Source of the DNA: Gracilaria gracilis
Taxonomy: Eukaryota > Rhodophyta > Florideophyceae > Gracilariales > Gracilariaceae
DNA length: 64,000 nt
Assembly: GCA_030374805.1 (NCBI GenBank)
Contig: JARGSG010000136.1
Location: 1-64,000 of the forward strand
Reading direction: 5' to 3'
This document shows positions 44,346 to 54,442 of the stretch, one piece after another; positions within the stretch are counted from its first letter, which is position 1, and each line of letters starts with the position of its first letter. The notes under the pieces are model-generated. The model ran no database searches and was not told the DNA's origin. It was given only the letters and a program-made list of their open reading frames with translations. The position numbers and the translations under genes were made by a program.

Positions 44346-44403
44346 CCACTTCCCCTTCCTTCCTCCACTTCCCCTTCCTTCCTCCACTTCCCCTTTCTTC
44401 CTC
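44346..44403. repeat. Pyrimidine-rich tandem repeat, ~19 bp x 3
   Basis: CCACTTCCCCTTCCTTCCT is repeated, the third copy with one change, about 105-160 bp before the RSH start codon, in the presumed promoter or 5' UTR. Confidence 0.7.
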
Positions 44404-44507
44404 CGCCTCCCCTTCTCCCCTTCTTAGCTTCGTCGCCAGTCTTCGCACCGCCGGGCAGTCCTCGTCGCAGCCCCGTTCGCTTGCGCCTGGTTTCGCTTCC
44501 CCAAACC

Positions 44508-47500
44508 ATGGACACGCCGGCGTTTTCGTGCGGCTGCGCGCGTCTACAACTCAACACGCCGCACGCGCTACGTAGCCCTGCAAAGCGTCTGCCCCGCGCG
44601 GCCACGCGACGCGCCCGCCCGCGTTTTACAGCGCTCTCCGCTTCCAACGACGAGCCCACCGAGACAACGGCGCCGCCAACGCCGTCATCAACCTCGTGGC
44701 AGGCGCCACCCGTCACACCACCGCGTCGCGCCGTTTCGCGCGTTCCCCCACCAACTCCCAGCCCGCTTATCACGTCGGTGCAGCTCAGGTTGCGCGGCCA
44801 TGAACCGTTGCCATCGGTGGCAAGTCTCATGCGCTACATGAGTGACTTGCGTCCCAAGCTGGATTACCTTGAGCCCCGCGCGCGCGAGCGCGTCTTGTGT
44901 GCGTTGGAGGTGGCTACGGTAGCCCATCGCGGGCAGAAACGCAAGTCTGGTGAGCCGTTCATCATTCATCCGGTTGCGGTGGCGGCTATTCTGGCGGACA
45001 TGCGTATGGATAGGGATTGCATCATTGCGGGCTTGTTGCATGATACCGTGGAGGATACGCCCGTCACGCTGGAGGAGTTGGAGAGTTTGTTTGGACGCGA
45101 CGTGCGACGTATTGTTGAGGGGGAGACCAAGTTGACCAAGCTTGCGAAGAAAGTGCGTTGCGATAAGGCCATGGCTCAAGCCGCTGCTGAGTCACAACGT
45201 CACAGCTCGACGTTCTCTCCCCCACCGTCGCGGCCGGAGTTTGATGCCGGACCGGCCCCGCGAATCCCCTCATGGCAGCGAGAACGTCAGAAGCGCGAGG
45301 AAGAACAACAGAAACAGGCCGACAACCTTCGCGCCATGTTCATGGCTATGACGGAAGATGTGCGCGTAATTATTGTCAAACTTGCGGACCGTTTGCACAA
45401 CATGCGAACTCTGGCCCACATGAGCGTTGCGAAACAGAAGAAGATTTCGAAGGAGACGCTCGAATTCTTCGCGCCGCTTGCGCACCGGTTGGGTATGCGA
45501 CGAATTAAGTCGGAGCTTGAGGAGTTGTCATTCATGTACCTTCACCCGGAACAATACCATCATCTCAAGTATGAGGTTGAAACCATGCTCTCGCGCTCCT
45601 GCTTTCACGAGAGCTTGAACAGCGCTGAAGCCACTGTGAAGAGCGTTTTAGAACAGGATCGTATCTTGTACAACATGGTACGCTCCGTGGAAGTGATCGG
45701 CTCGACGAAAGAGCTGTACTCCATTTATCGCCGAATGCAAGCCGGCGAGAATCTGTCATCCATGATGGATATTGCGACCATGCGGGTCGTCGTGGACCTC
45801 GACCCTGGCGTGGACTCGAACCAAGCCTGTTACCACGTGCTTGGTCGAATTCACAATATGTGGCAACCCATTCCGAGGCGGCTAAAGGACTACATTGCCT
45901 TCCCGAAGCCGAATGGGTACCAGAGTTTGCACACGACCGTCTTGCTGGGTCAGAAGTTTGCTTTTCTCAGCATGGAGATTCAAATCCGCACTGCTGAAAT
46001 GCATCGCATTGCGGAGGAAGGAATCGCCGCGGAGTTGTTCATATCAGAACGCGGCTCAAGCGGGTTCAATCTGAATCAAGAGCCGGATGAGGAAAACGAG
46101 AACGAGGCCAGCTCAGATCTCGAGTGGCGCCGAAGAACGAAAGGATGGCTGATCAGCATCCGTGAATACATTCAAGAGTTCTCATCGTCTAGAGATCTCG
46201 TTGACGCTGTTCGGAAAGACTTGCTCGGGAATCGCGTGTTTGTGTTCACTCCAAAGGGTCGAATCATTGACCTTCCAAAGGATTCAACCCCGGTGGATGT
46301 GGCCTACCAGATTCATTCGGATGTTGGAGATAGAATGATTGGCGCCAAGGTGAACGGCAAGGCTGTGGAGTTCGACTACAAGCTCCAAAACGCCGATGTC
46401 GTGAGAATAATAAGCTCGCCGTCATCTCCTGGTCCGTGTTCAGAATGGATAGGATACGCGAAATCCAGAACGGCGCGACAGAAGATTCGCCAGTTCTTAC
46501 GAGCCAAGGATCGCGGCAACATGTTGGACCGTGGCCGCCGCATTCTGGAAGATGAGGCGCGGCGGTTGTTTGAGCCAATTCCTTCGGACGCCGGTCTTGG
46601 AGAAGTCATGCCAAGACTGGCAGCGGTCGTGTCGGCATGCTTTGGGATAAAGGATGTCACAACAGTGGAGGACCTTTATATTGCAATTGCGAAGTGGAGC
46701 CGAGGGGCGAAGCAGTTTCCCTTGGAGCGAACGGTACTCAGCGTCTTAAGAGACCGTAGGCACTCAACCTTTTCGCGATGGAGTCCAGGCATTGGTCGCA
46801 CGGGCGGCGAGTCTGGTGCGTCGTGTGAAGACGGTGCGGAATACAGGCGTACAGAGGAGCCTGTTGTTGAGTTTATCCTTTCTCCATGTTGTCATCCGAT
46901 TCGTGGAGATGAGGTTAAGGGAGTGCGTCTGAACAGCGGGTCCAACAAGGCAGTATTGGTGCATCGAGTACATTGCAATCACATGGTGCACGCATGCAAC
47001 GAGGGTTCCAACAAAGATGTCGTTGATCTCAAATGGGCCGTTAAGCTCAGGGAATCTGGGGATGGCGTGTTTGACGCCGTGGACCTTGATGACGGAGAAC
47101 ATGAACGGAAAAGTAGTCACGGAGTAAGTCAATCTCAAGCGCAAGAAGTTTTGCGTGCATCGCAGCCTGTGCGCATGGTTGCTGTCGCGCGGGATTGCAA
47201 TGGACTGCTTTCGTACGTGTCTGGTGTGCTTTCAAGTATGGGGACGTCGATTCGACGATCCGCGACAGTGACGGACCCCGATACACTGATGGCCACCCTC
47301 GCATTTGAGCTTCTTGTTCGAGATTCATATCAACTTAGATGCGTCATTGAGCGGATTGAGGAGTGTGACGAGGTTGAACTTACGCGGAGACTTGGGCCGA
47401 ACGAAAGCACCGATTATTTCCCCGAGTGCGTCCCTAGTTCTCAGCGAGCGGGTGCCGCTGTGCGCGAAGATGAAGAAGATCCAACGTCTCTGAGATTGTT

Positions 47501-47558
47501 GCGCAGCGGTCAGAGTGTGCCCGCGTCGGAGCTGGAAATTGAAGAGGTGGAGCGATAA
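44508..47558 (+). CDS. RSH: Plastid-targeted RelA/SpoT homolog, 1016 aa
   Basis: Makes and/or degrades the alarmone (p)ppGpp. The start is the ATG at 44508 (ACCATGG context), giving MDTPAFSCGCARLQLN, an Arg/Ser/Thr-rich leader with an early Phe, typical of red-lineage plastid transit peptides. The hydrolase domain keeps its metal ligands: H140 (AHRGQ), H154 (FIIHPVAV), H178-D179 (LLHDTVEDT) and D294 (KLADRLHNMRT). An extra ~45-residue Pro/Gln/Glu-rich insert lies before the last. Synthetase: LYSIYRRM, the Asp in MMDIATMRVVVD, PKPNGYQSLHT (~471) and the Glu in MEIQIRTAEMH are kept. The usual GRPK is GSTK, and the usual His-Trp after AA is Glu-Leu, so synthetase activity may be altered. A TGS domain (RVFVFTPKGRIIDLPKDSTP, ~570) and a C-terminal ACT domain (VAVARDCNGLLSYVSGVL) follow. 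Single exon. Converges with CFIm25; stops are 364 bp apart. Confidence 0.92.
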   Translation: MDTPAFSCGCARLQLNTPHALRSPAKRLPRAATRRARPRFTALSASNDEPTETTAPPTPSSTSWQAPPVTPPRRAVSRVPPPTPSPLITSVQLRLRGHEPLPSVASLMRYMSDLRPKLDYLEPRARERVLCALEVATVAHRGQKRKSGEPFIIHPVAVAAILADMRMDRDCIIAGLLHDTVEDTPVTLEELESLFGRDVRRIVEGETKLTKLAKKVRCDKAMAQAAAESQRHSSTFSPPPSRPEFDAGPAPRIPSWQRERQKREEEQQKQADNLRAMFMAMTEDVRVIIVKLADRLHNMRTLAHMSVAKQKKISKETLEFFAPLAHRLGMRRIKSELEELSFMYLHPEQYHHLKYEVETMLSRSCFHESLNSAEATVKSVLEQDRILYNMVRSVEVIGSTKELYSIYRRMQAGENLSSMMDIATMRVVVDLDPGVDSNQACYHVLGRIHNMWQPIPRRLKDYIAFPKPNGYQSLHTTVLLGQKFAFLSMEIQIRTAEMHRIAEEGIAAELFISERGSSGFNLNQEPDEENENEASSDLEWRRRTKGWLISIREYIQEFSSSRDLVDAVRKDLLGNRVFVFTPKGRIIDLPKDSTPVDVAYQIHSDVGDRMIGAKVNGKAVEFDYKLQNADVVRIISSPSSPGPCSEWIGYAKSRTARQKIRQFLRAKDRGNMLDRGRRILEDEARRLFEPIPSDAGLGEVMPRLAAVVSACFGIKDVTTVEDLYIAIAKWSRGAKQFPLERTVLSVLRDRRHSTFSRWSPGIGRTGGESGASCEDGAEYRRTEEPVVEFILSPCCHPIRGDEVKGVRLNSGSNKAVLVHRVHCNHMVHACNEGSNKDVVDLKWAVKLRESGDGVFDAVDLDDGEHERKSSHGVSQSQAQEVLRASQPVRMVAVARDCNGLLSYVSGVLSSMGTSIRRSATVTDPDTLMATLAFELLVRDSYQLRCVIERIEECDEVELTRRLGPNESTDYFPECVPSSQRAGAAVREDEEDPTSLRLLRSGQSVPASELEIEEVER

Positions 47559-47922
47559 CGGTTCCCTATGCTTGTCTTCATTCACAAAGATAGTTTTTTT
47601 TTCCATTTCTTACCTATTCTGTAACCATACGAGTACAGACAGTGAGGGCGATTTGTTTGGGAGGTCGAAATTGCAAGGCACGTGGAGGGAATAGATGGGT
47701 TCCGCCATGTATTATTTTTGTAGACTACACTACTAGAGGAAGACGAGTAGATAGGAAACGATGAACATGATACAATGGGCTTAACTTTTGTATTTACAAG
47801 GTGTTTTTGGTGTGTTTGTTCAGATGTACGTGTGTATGTGTAGACTCGCAAGCTCGCGTACACATGAGACATGTTGACGACGGAGCATCGGAATGCAAAG
47901 GGCTCTCTGTCGACAACGCTTG

Positions 47923-49250
47923 CTAGCAGTAGTTAAAGTGATACTTTGACAGAACAGACGGAATGGAGCTGATGACATCGCCATATGTTGCGGAATTGTT
48001 GAAGATGTCGAATATAGGAACGGCCAAGAGCTGCAAATTATTCGGCACTGCGAAAGTGAACTTGCTCGGTAATGATACGGCGTAGATGTGAAGCTCTTCC
48101 TTGGGCTTGGTGACGTGAGCTGGGACGTACGGAAAGTATCGTCGGTCAAAATCGATGGCGTACCAGCTACATACTGAGTGGCGCTCAACGGGCAAGTACG
48201 GGCGCAGGAAAGAACGCATCGGGACGAAGACAAAAAGAAGACAAAAAAGAACAAGTCAGCACAATTGTTAACAGGGAGAGCGAACGAGGGGGCGCTTGAA
48301 GGAAGTGGTGTGTTTTTGGCTGCGCGTGGTGGCATTGGGAAACACATTTTAGTAACAAAGCTGCTGCGACAAAAAGTTATCGTACATTTCTCACCGACAT
48401 CTGGACGAGCAGTGTCATCATCGTCTGGCTCAGCCGTGGGGGACGGGGTAAGCTTGGAAACGAGTTTTCTTTGAAGACCGTCTTCATTGCTCTCACCAGG
48501 CCGTAGTCGACCACCCGGTAGCACATATTCGCCGCGTCCATCTTTTCGCTGCAGCAGTAGAATGTGTGGAAAACGGTGGTTGTGAACGAGAATGACGGCA
48601 CCAACCGAACGACGTATACCACGCTTGTTGTACGTTGTGCGTAAATGGTCGTACAGCTCGGTCTTGGACGAGGACAGCATAAGCTTACAACGACATTGCT
48701 CGTTCTTTATACCAAAGGTATAATTGGACACATCGAAAAGATCCATGGTGGAAACAACATCCAACTCGGCAAACGGATCGTCGAAAGAACTATCCGAAGC
48801 AGGCTTATCAAGCAAAGACGACGGCTTATCATCAGGCTCAACACTGTCACAAGCCGCGCCGTTCCGCTTGACATCAGCGTCCTCTCGCTCCACGCTAGTT
48901 GGCTGTTCGTCTCGTTCCGTCACCCCGTTCTCCAAATGGTCCCCACTGCTCGGAGAATGGGGCTGCGAAGAAGCATGCTCACCACATGGCTCCTCCGGGC
49001 GCAGCTCAGCCTCACGCTGCGTGCCATCACCAACGTCGTCCCCCTCCTCGCGCACAGCCTTCTCCGCGCGCCCGTCAGCGGGCGGCGACGGCGACGGCGA
49101 CGCATCGGCCACCGGCACGCGCGGCTCAAGCGCGGCGAGATCGGGCTTTGTCGGCGCGGAAGGCGGCGAGTCGGGCGCCGGCACAGCGGCGGGCGACGCT
49201 CGACGCAACGGCGGAGCGGCGCGCTCGGGCTCGGCGGCAACATCGGTCAT
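47923..49250 (-). CDS. CFIm25: Cleavage factor Im 25-kDa subunit (CFIm25/NUDT21), one intron
   Basis: mRNA 3'-end processing factor that binds UGUA and influences poly(A) site choice in the nucleus. Two exons on the minus strand: 49250-48395 and 48173-47923. The 221-bp intron (48394-48174) has GTGAGA and CTCAG borders and keeps the frame, giving a 368-aa product. Residues ~1-170 are an Ala/Pro/Glu-rich extension absent from animal CFIm25. The core then begins YTFGIKNEQ, GIRRSVGAVILVHNH, PHILLLQRKDG and YVLPGGRLRPGE (a degenerate Nudix box, as in the family, which is not catalytic). Exon 2 has FPYVPAHVTKPKEELHIYAV and TYGDVISSIPSVLSKYHFNY, matching the human C terminus. The segment around the human UGUA-contacting residues is longer and poorly conserved, so RNA specificity could differ. 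Confidence 0.9.
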
Positions 49251-49565
49251 CGTAAGTGTACGGCGGTCGGGCGGCGACGACGCAAACGCGACTTTTGACC
49301 CCGTCTACCGTTGCGTGCGAGCGACGATAGATACGCGCGCCGGCTGTGGCACGCCAGCGGTGGCGCGCGCTCAAGCCGCGCGCCAACACACCCGTTCGGT
49401 CCCGCACACACACAACGGGCGGCGGCTGCGCCGCCCGGCTGTTGCGCCACGCGTGCACGTGTGCACGTGGCGCGCGCGGGGTGCGGAATGGAATGACGCG
49501 CGCGGCGTGACGACGCGTGATGACGCGCGCGCGCGCGCCTGCGCGGCGGAGATGGGCAGGCGGCG

Positions 49566-50207
49566 TTACGGCGCCGGCGGTGGCGGCGGCGGCGTGATGA
49601 TGGTCTCCGCGGCGGCCGGCATGATGGGCGGTAGCGGTGCCTGAGGCGGCGGCGGCGCTGCTTCCGGGGAGCAGAAGATGATGCCGAGCGCTGATAAGAG
49701 CACGGCGGCCACGATCATGACGGCGGCCAGCACGACGCCGGTGGTGTCGATGCCGCCGCCGTCGTCGTCGCCGTCCGGCTGCGGCGTTGACGTGGCGGCG
49801 GACGGCGCGCGCGCGGGCGCTGGCGTGGGCGACTGCGGCGGCGAGGCGGCGATGGGCGGCGGCGCTTCTACTTGCGCGCTGGGCTCTGGGAGCAGCTCTG
49901 GCGATGGCTCGGGCGGGGGCGGCTCTGTTGGCTCGGCGGTTGGCTCCTCTTCGGCGGTGGCGTCTGCGGAGAGTTCTGGAAAGGCGTCTGCTGAGGGCTG
50001 TGGCGAGAGCAGGTCGAGCATGGCGTCGGGCGAGAAGGCGATCTGTGGCGGGGCCGTGGCGAACAGCATGGCGACTGGGCCGGTTGAAAGCTGGCGCGCC
50101 GCTGGTTGAAGCGCGACTGGAGAAGCGCTGCCGCGGCGCGGCGCGCGCAGCAGAAGCGTGAGCGATAGCGCGGTGAACAGGACGTGCAGGAAGCGCGTAC
50201 GGCGCAT
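49566..50207 (-). CDS. Pro-rich single-pass membrane protein, 213 aa
   Basis: No known family. The start at 50207 (MRRTRFLHVLFTALSLTLLL) gives a clean signal peptide; the in-frame ATG at 50237 would add 10 residues. A long Ala/Pro/Glu-rich region (TEPPPPEPSPELLPEPSAQ) is followed by an acidic Gly-rich spacer, one transmembrane helix (TGVVLAAVMIVAAVLLSALG) and a short Pro-rich tail. This suggests a type I surface or endomembrane protein with a disordered, possibly glycosylated ectodomain. The region is extremely GC-rich and its opposite strand is also open, so coding status rests on the signal peptide and membrane helix. It is 315 bp from CFIm25, same strand. Confidence 0.55.
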   Translation of the reverse strand: MRRTRFLHVLFTALSLTLLLRAPRRGSASPVALQPAARQLSTGPVAMLFATAPPQIAFSPDAMLDLLSPQPSADAFPELSADATAEEEPTAEPTEPPPPEPSPELLPEPSAQVEAPPPIAASPPQSPTPAPARAPSAATSTPQPDGDDDGGGIDTTGVVLAAVMIVAAVLLSALGIIFCSPEAAPPPPQAPLPPIMPAAAETIITPPPPPPAP

Positions 50208-51140
50208 GGTGGAGGGCTGATGGCGGGGGTGGCGCATGCGACTGGGCGCTGTGGCGGGCGCGGGCGTGGGCGGTGCGGACGGTGGAGCGCGGCGTGCGCG
50301 CGGTTACATGACTGCGCGACAGGCAGCCGCGTGCGATGGGTGCACGCTGCGCTCATCACATGAAGGCGTGGACTTGCGTTGGGAGCAGATGACGGTGGAG
50401 GTGTACTGTATGCGAGCTGCCGGGAGCTTTTTGGTTGAGCTTTTGTTTCGTAGCCAGTCTGCCGCCGATTGGCTTGTCGCGCTGGTGGGTGGCACTGTTT
50501 CGTCGACGAATGGCCGTGTTTAATCACGTTGGTCGTACTCTGCACTCTAGTATGATGCTCCTTCTTGTGTGTGGCGGCGTTTGAACTTGAATGTGCACTG
50601 CAGAATCTGCAGTGCAGATGATGCGCGCTGCAGTGGTGGCTCTGTCCATTGCTTTGGTTGCAAAAGTCCCCGCGCTTTTCAGCTTTTGTCACGCTGTTGA
50701 CGCTGTCTCGGGAGCGCCAGTCTCGAGGTAGATCAGTTTGCGAGTTATTCACAACATCATTGGCTCCGTTGTGCAATTACGCACTTGGGCCCGTTGCCGC
50801 CTTGCGGCGTCCTCTTGTTGGCCGCTGCTGCCTATTACGAAGACGAGCGCCGTGTACATCTGGTGGAACGCTATTTCGTTCGTCACTATTGTGTAGCCTT
50901 ACCTACGAGGTATTCAAAACATGCTACGGGTGCCGACGGTAGGCCCAAAAAGCTTCAATCTCATCTACGGACACTTAACCCTCAAAGGTTAAACCCTCTT
51001 TGCACGTTACAATTTGTCATGTAAAAGGTATACATACTGTATATCACATACATTGGCTTCACCCATTCAACGGCGCTCAATACACCCTGGCCGTGTCCAA
51101 ATGACACCAGATAGTATCTGGTACCCTTGTAGATGGATAT
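50208..51140. other. Intergenic, no gene seen
   Basis: GC falls from left to right. An 11-bp perfect inverted repeat lies at 50594-50616. No coding frame is supported. Confidence 0.35.
50594..50616. repeat. Short perfect inverted repeat
   Basis: TGCACTGCAGA and its inverse around one central base. Function unknown; possibly a binding site. Confidence 0.55.
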
Positions 51141-52432
51141 TCATGGATAGTACGCCTCTGCAACGCGCTCTAACGTGACTTCCAGTTCTCCTTCCGGAAT
51201 GCCCACATCCTGTCTCCGCATACAATCGCGTTCCGTACCATCCCTACCAACGCTCAACACCTCTCCCGCGAGAGCCATCTTCCATTGCTTCCAGAACTCT
51301 TGGCCGAGCATGTTTTTTTTAGCACACCGCTCCACCCTCTTCTCGTCGGCAGGCGCTGAAGATATTAGCGTAGTGCAAGCCAGCCAGGCGACTCAGCCGT
51401 CGAAAGCCCGCTTTCTCCATGCCGAATGGAATGATTTCGATTACAAAGCTTCCTTGTCGCCTGAACATTATGTTGGTCATGCCGGCGCCGTGTGATCCTA
51501 TGAGCACATCCGTGCTCATCATCTTCTCCAGTTGATATCGGAACGGTGTATCTTCAAAGCGGATGAGCTCTATCTGGACGCGTATTCCGTGACTTGCAAA
51601 TGTGCTTTGAATCAACCGTTCAACTTTTGTGACGTTCAGCATTCGTCTCGTTTCAGCACGAGAAAGAATTCGAACTTGAATCGGCGCGGCCTTGTTTCCA
51701 GTTCTCGCCTTGGCTTTGTTGGCATCAAGTGCAGCCGCAACCCGTTTCTCAAACAGAACTGTCTCAGGAGCGACACCATCACACTTGCTCAAAGACACGC
51801 TTCGAAAACATGTGCGCTCTTCCCGATCGGTGGCTTGCACCTTATGAAACGCCGTGTTGAACGCTTCATGTACGCCGTCAAACCATTCCGCACGTCTGTT
51901 GAACTTGGGAGTCAACAACAACGGATCGGCAAGTGTCATGTTTACTATTTGGAGAAGGCTTGCCGTACGTATCGCCGCTTGTAATGCAAAACTCCATGTA
52001 ATGCGGTATGTGTCTCATGTTGCTCTCCTTGTACGGGCGCTTCGAAATCAAATACGCTGGGTCGATTAGATCGTTTGCGTATGTTTCACGCATGCGCTGA
52101 AAACGAATGTGTCGCTTCATGAATTGCAGCGCCTCGCCGGATGCAAGTTGACACGACTTGTTCTCGGCAAGCTGCGTGAGTTGTGGACGTGAATCCGGAG
52201 ACAAGGTGATGTAATGGTGGTTGATGCACATGTTGGTGATTTGACACACAGAGCATCTATTGGCCGTTGGCAGCCTTACCTCACGCTCAACAAGTTGAGA
52301 AGTGCGACGGGGTGTGGACGGGTTGGTTTGAAGCTTCCGACCCATGTGTACCGTGTAGCTGATTGTCTCTCTGTGGGAGACGTTGTTCGAACACCCATTT
52401 CGGAACAGATGCAGGGTGAGAGCCAACAGCAC
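51141..52432 (-). pseudogene. GT61 (DUF563) family glycosyltransferase, two frame changes
   Basis: GT61 enzymes transfer sugars such as xylose, arabinose or GlcNAc to glycans in the secretory pathway. Seen: upstream part with AYLISKRPYKESNMRHIPHY (the N-x-x-H block); then, after a frame change near 51990, ALQAAIRTASLLQIVNMTLA and the body with VRILSRAETRRMLN, VERLIQSTFASHGIRVQIEL and the family hallmark STDVLIGSHGAGMTNIMFRR then VIEIIPFGMEKAGF. The frame ends at 51319, but the expected end block RRQDVGIPEGELEVTLERVA lies in another frame to 51141; the switch falls on a run of eight T (51309-51316). A 1-base error in that homopolymer, real or from sequencing, would explain it. The N terminus is uncertain: no ATG or signal anchor was clearly placed near 52432. 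Either a young pseudogene or a gene with assembly errors. Confidence 0.75.
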
Positions 52433-53191
52433 GCGTTTGGTTTGGTGCTAACAGAGGCTCCGAGAGAGGTACTACTCGTTTGGCGTTTAGGCTAAGCAAT
52501 ACAGCGCTGAGGAGTGAAGCGTGAACGCGATCAAGCTGTCGTTTGCACGGTGGCCTCGTTGAATGGTTGTATTGTGCACATTTTGTACACGGTTCAGCCT
52601 GAGGCTCGCGGCAGCACTTGAGCTGAACGGGCTTGTGAGATGCGGTTGTAAAGGCGCCGTGGGGGCATCTACGAAGGTAGTTTTGCTGGGCGCGGTGAAA
52701 GCAATTGTGGATTGAACAATCTGAATTGCCGGTTTGCTGAATCAGGCGAGGGGAAATGGGCCATGAGCAGGTAAATTAATCTACCTTGGTCGGAAAGCAA
52801 CTTGCAAGGCATCGCGGCCCCCGACGCGGTCAAAGGTGTACGGGGCCTCATGACTCATGATGCGTCGCGAGCGCGTGTAAGCATCACAGCACAGCGCGCA
52901 CAGGCTGACAGTGTTGGCGCAACCAGCAATGCAGGCGGCATTGCAGTTCAAAGTTTCAAAACAAGCGCGGCCACGTGGCGCACGTGTGTTGGCGTATATC
53001 TCGCCCGTTCGAGCGTTCACCAATGGCGCGCCGATGCGCGCAATGCATTCCGCCTCCGGCCACGCCGTGCTCGCGCTGTGCTCATCTGTGATTGCACGCA
53101 CGCGCGTCAAACGCGCCCCTTCCACTCGCCGCGTTCGCCGGCGCTCTCATCTCATCCGAGCCGACGCGCGTCTCTCAGCAGCTGGCGCCGA
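52433..53191. other. Intergenic / upstream region of the ABHD gene
   Basis: Becomes very GC-rich to the right. The plus-strand frame of the hydrolase is open back to about 52802 without domain content, and the minus strand is open too, so this is treated as promoter sequence. Confidence 0.4.
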
Positions 53192-53197
53192 TATAAA
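53192..53197 (+). promoter_or_regulatory. TATA box of the ABHD gene
   Basis: TATAAA inside an otherwise GC-rich stretch (GGCGCCGATATAAATGTGAG), 94 bp before the chosen ATG at 53291. It supports that start over upstream in-frame starts. Confidence 0.6.
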
Positions 53198-53290
53198 TGT
53201 GAGCGCGGTCGCTCCGTAGTGGCGTCCGCACGCGCGTCGAACAACAACAAGTGGCGCGCGGGCGGCCGCGCAACGACGGCGCGCGCACAC

Positions 53291-54442
53291 ATGCGCTTCC
53301 TGCTGTCGCTCGCCGTGCGGCTGATGCGCATGGCCGGCGAGGCGCTGTTCTTCTTCGAGCTCAACCGCTTCTTCGGGCGCGTTGTGAGCGGCACCGTCGC
53401 GCACCGCACGCGCTGCATGCGCCACGCGGAGCGCGCCTTGCTGCGCCATGTGGCCGTGCGCAAGCGCACCGTGCGCGTCAAGCTGCCGTGCGGCGTGCAC
53501 ATCCACACCATCGTGGCGGGCATGGCCGCCGACGACGCGCAGCGCCACGGCCAGAGGCCGCTCGTGCTGCTGCACGGTCATAGCATGGCCGCCGCTTCCT
53601 TCTTCCGCAACATCGACCACTTTCTGCACATGGGATTCACCTCCGTGTTCGTCCCGGACTTGCCGGGCTGGGGCTCTTCGTCGCGTCCGCGCTTTGATGG
53701 CACCCACGTCACCCATGCGCTGGACTTCTTTCTGCGCCCGTTTCATCAGTGGCTGGCTCAGCTTGGTGTCGCCCGCTTCACGCTGCTTGGCCATTCGTTG
53801 GGCGCGTATCTTGCGTATGAATACGCCGTGCTTCATCCGTTGCGAGTGTCATCGCTCTTGCTTACGTCGCCTGCCGCCATCGCGCGGCGCACGCCTGTCT
53901 CGCTGGCGCTGTGGTTTTCCTTCACGCCGCAGCGCTTTCTCACGCAGGGCGGTTTGATTGCGCAGCTGCTGTTCGCCTGCAAGTACCCTTCGTCGCGCGC
54001 GTACAACCTGCCTGGCTTCCGTCACTTCACGCTGTGCAGCAACTCCACGGCGCACCACAGCGGCGACGCCGCCGCCGCCAAGATGCTGTGCACGCGCCGC
54101 GTCGCGCCGCTTTGCTGGAGCTCCGAGTGTGTGAGGCCGCTGTTGGAGAACGTGCGTCGCTTGAAGTGCGCCGTGCATCTCATCACGGGCGACCATGATT
54201 GTCTGGTGCAAGTGGCTCATGTGCGCGCGCTGTACGCGCAACTCAGCGCTGCTGGTAACGTTGCTACGTTGGAGGTCATCCACGGCGCCGATCATTCGCC
54301 GCATATCTGCGCGCCAAAGCAGTTCGCAAAGGCCGTCATGAGGAGCCTTTCGCGCACCACGTCGTATGACTTTACCTCACATCATCATCGCGTTTCTGTT
54401 CCTCAAGCGCACCTCGTTTCGCCTCCTCCGTGCCCGTCATAG
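53291..54442 (+). CDS. ABHD4/5-type alpha/beta hydrolase, 383 aa
   Basis: Start chosen at the ATG 53291 (MRFLLSLAVRLMRMAGEALF), a hydrophobic, probably membrane-associating N terminus. The core has the oxyanion motif PLVLLHGHSMAAASFFRNID, VPDLPGWGSSSRPRF, the nucleophile elbow TLLGHSLGAYLAYEYA (Ser in GHSLG), the acid in HLITGDHDCLVQ and the catalytic His in VIHGADHSPHICAPKQF. FRN-x-D and GWGxSSRP are typical of the ABHD4/ABHD5/ICT1 group, which act on lysophospholipids or as lipase co-activators and acyltransferases. Unlike animal ABHD5, the nucleophile Ser is present, so it is probably an active lipid hydrolase or acyltransferase. Length is close to the family norm (~350-400). No frame problem. 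GC-rich, like the RSH and CFIm25 genes. Confidence 0.85.
   Translation: MRFLLSLAVRLMRMAGEALFFFELNRFFGRVVSGTVAHRTRCMRHAERALLRHVAVRKRTVRVKLPCGVHIHTIVAGMAADDAQRHGQRPLVLLHGHSMAAASFFRNIDHFLHMGFTSVFVPDLPGWGSSSRPRFDGTHVTHALDFFLRPFHQWLAQLGVARFTLLGHSLGAYLAYEYAVLHPLRVSSLLLTSPAAIARRTPVSLALWFSFTPQRFLTQGGLIAQLLFACKYPSSRAYNLPGFRHFTLCSNSTAHHSGDAAAAKMLCTRRVAPLCWSSECVRPLLENVRRLKCAVHLITGDHDCLVQVAHVRALYAQLSAAGNVATLEVIHGADHSPHICAPKQFAKAVMRSLSRTTSYDFTSHHHRVSVPQAHLVSPPPCPS

Noticed and set aside
44114-44830. Minus-strand 238-aa Gly/Arg-rich ORF over the RSH 5' region
   Set aside because: GC-rich antisense of the transit peptide and CT-rich leader; no motif.
48724-49644. Plus-strand 306-aa ORF opposite the CFIm25 N-terminal extension
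   Set aside because: Antisense to a low-complexity coding region with a proven intron/exon structure on the other strand; no domain.
53147-53836. Minus-strand 229-aa ORF opposite the ABHD gene
   Set aside because: His/Arg/Ala-rich antisense shadow of a well-supported enzyme.
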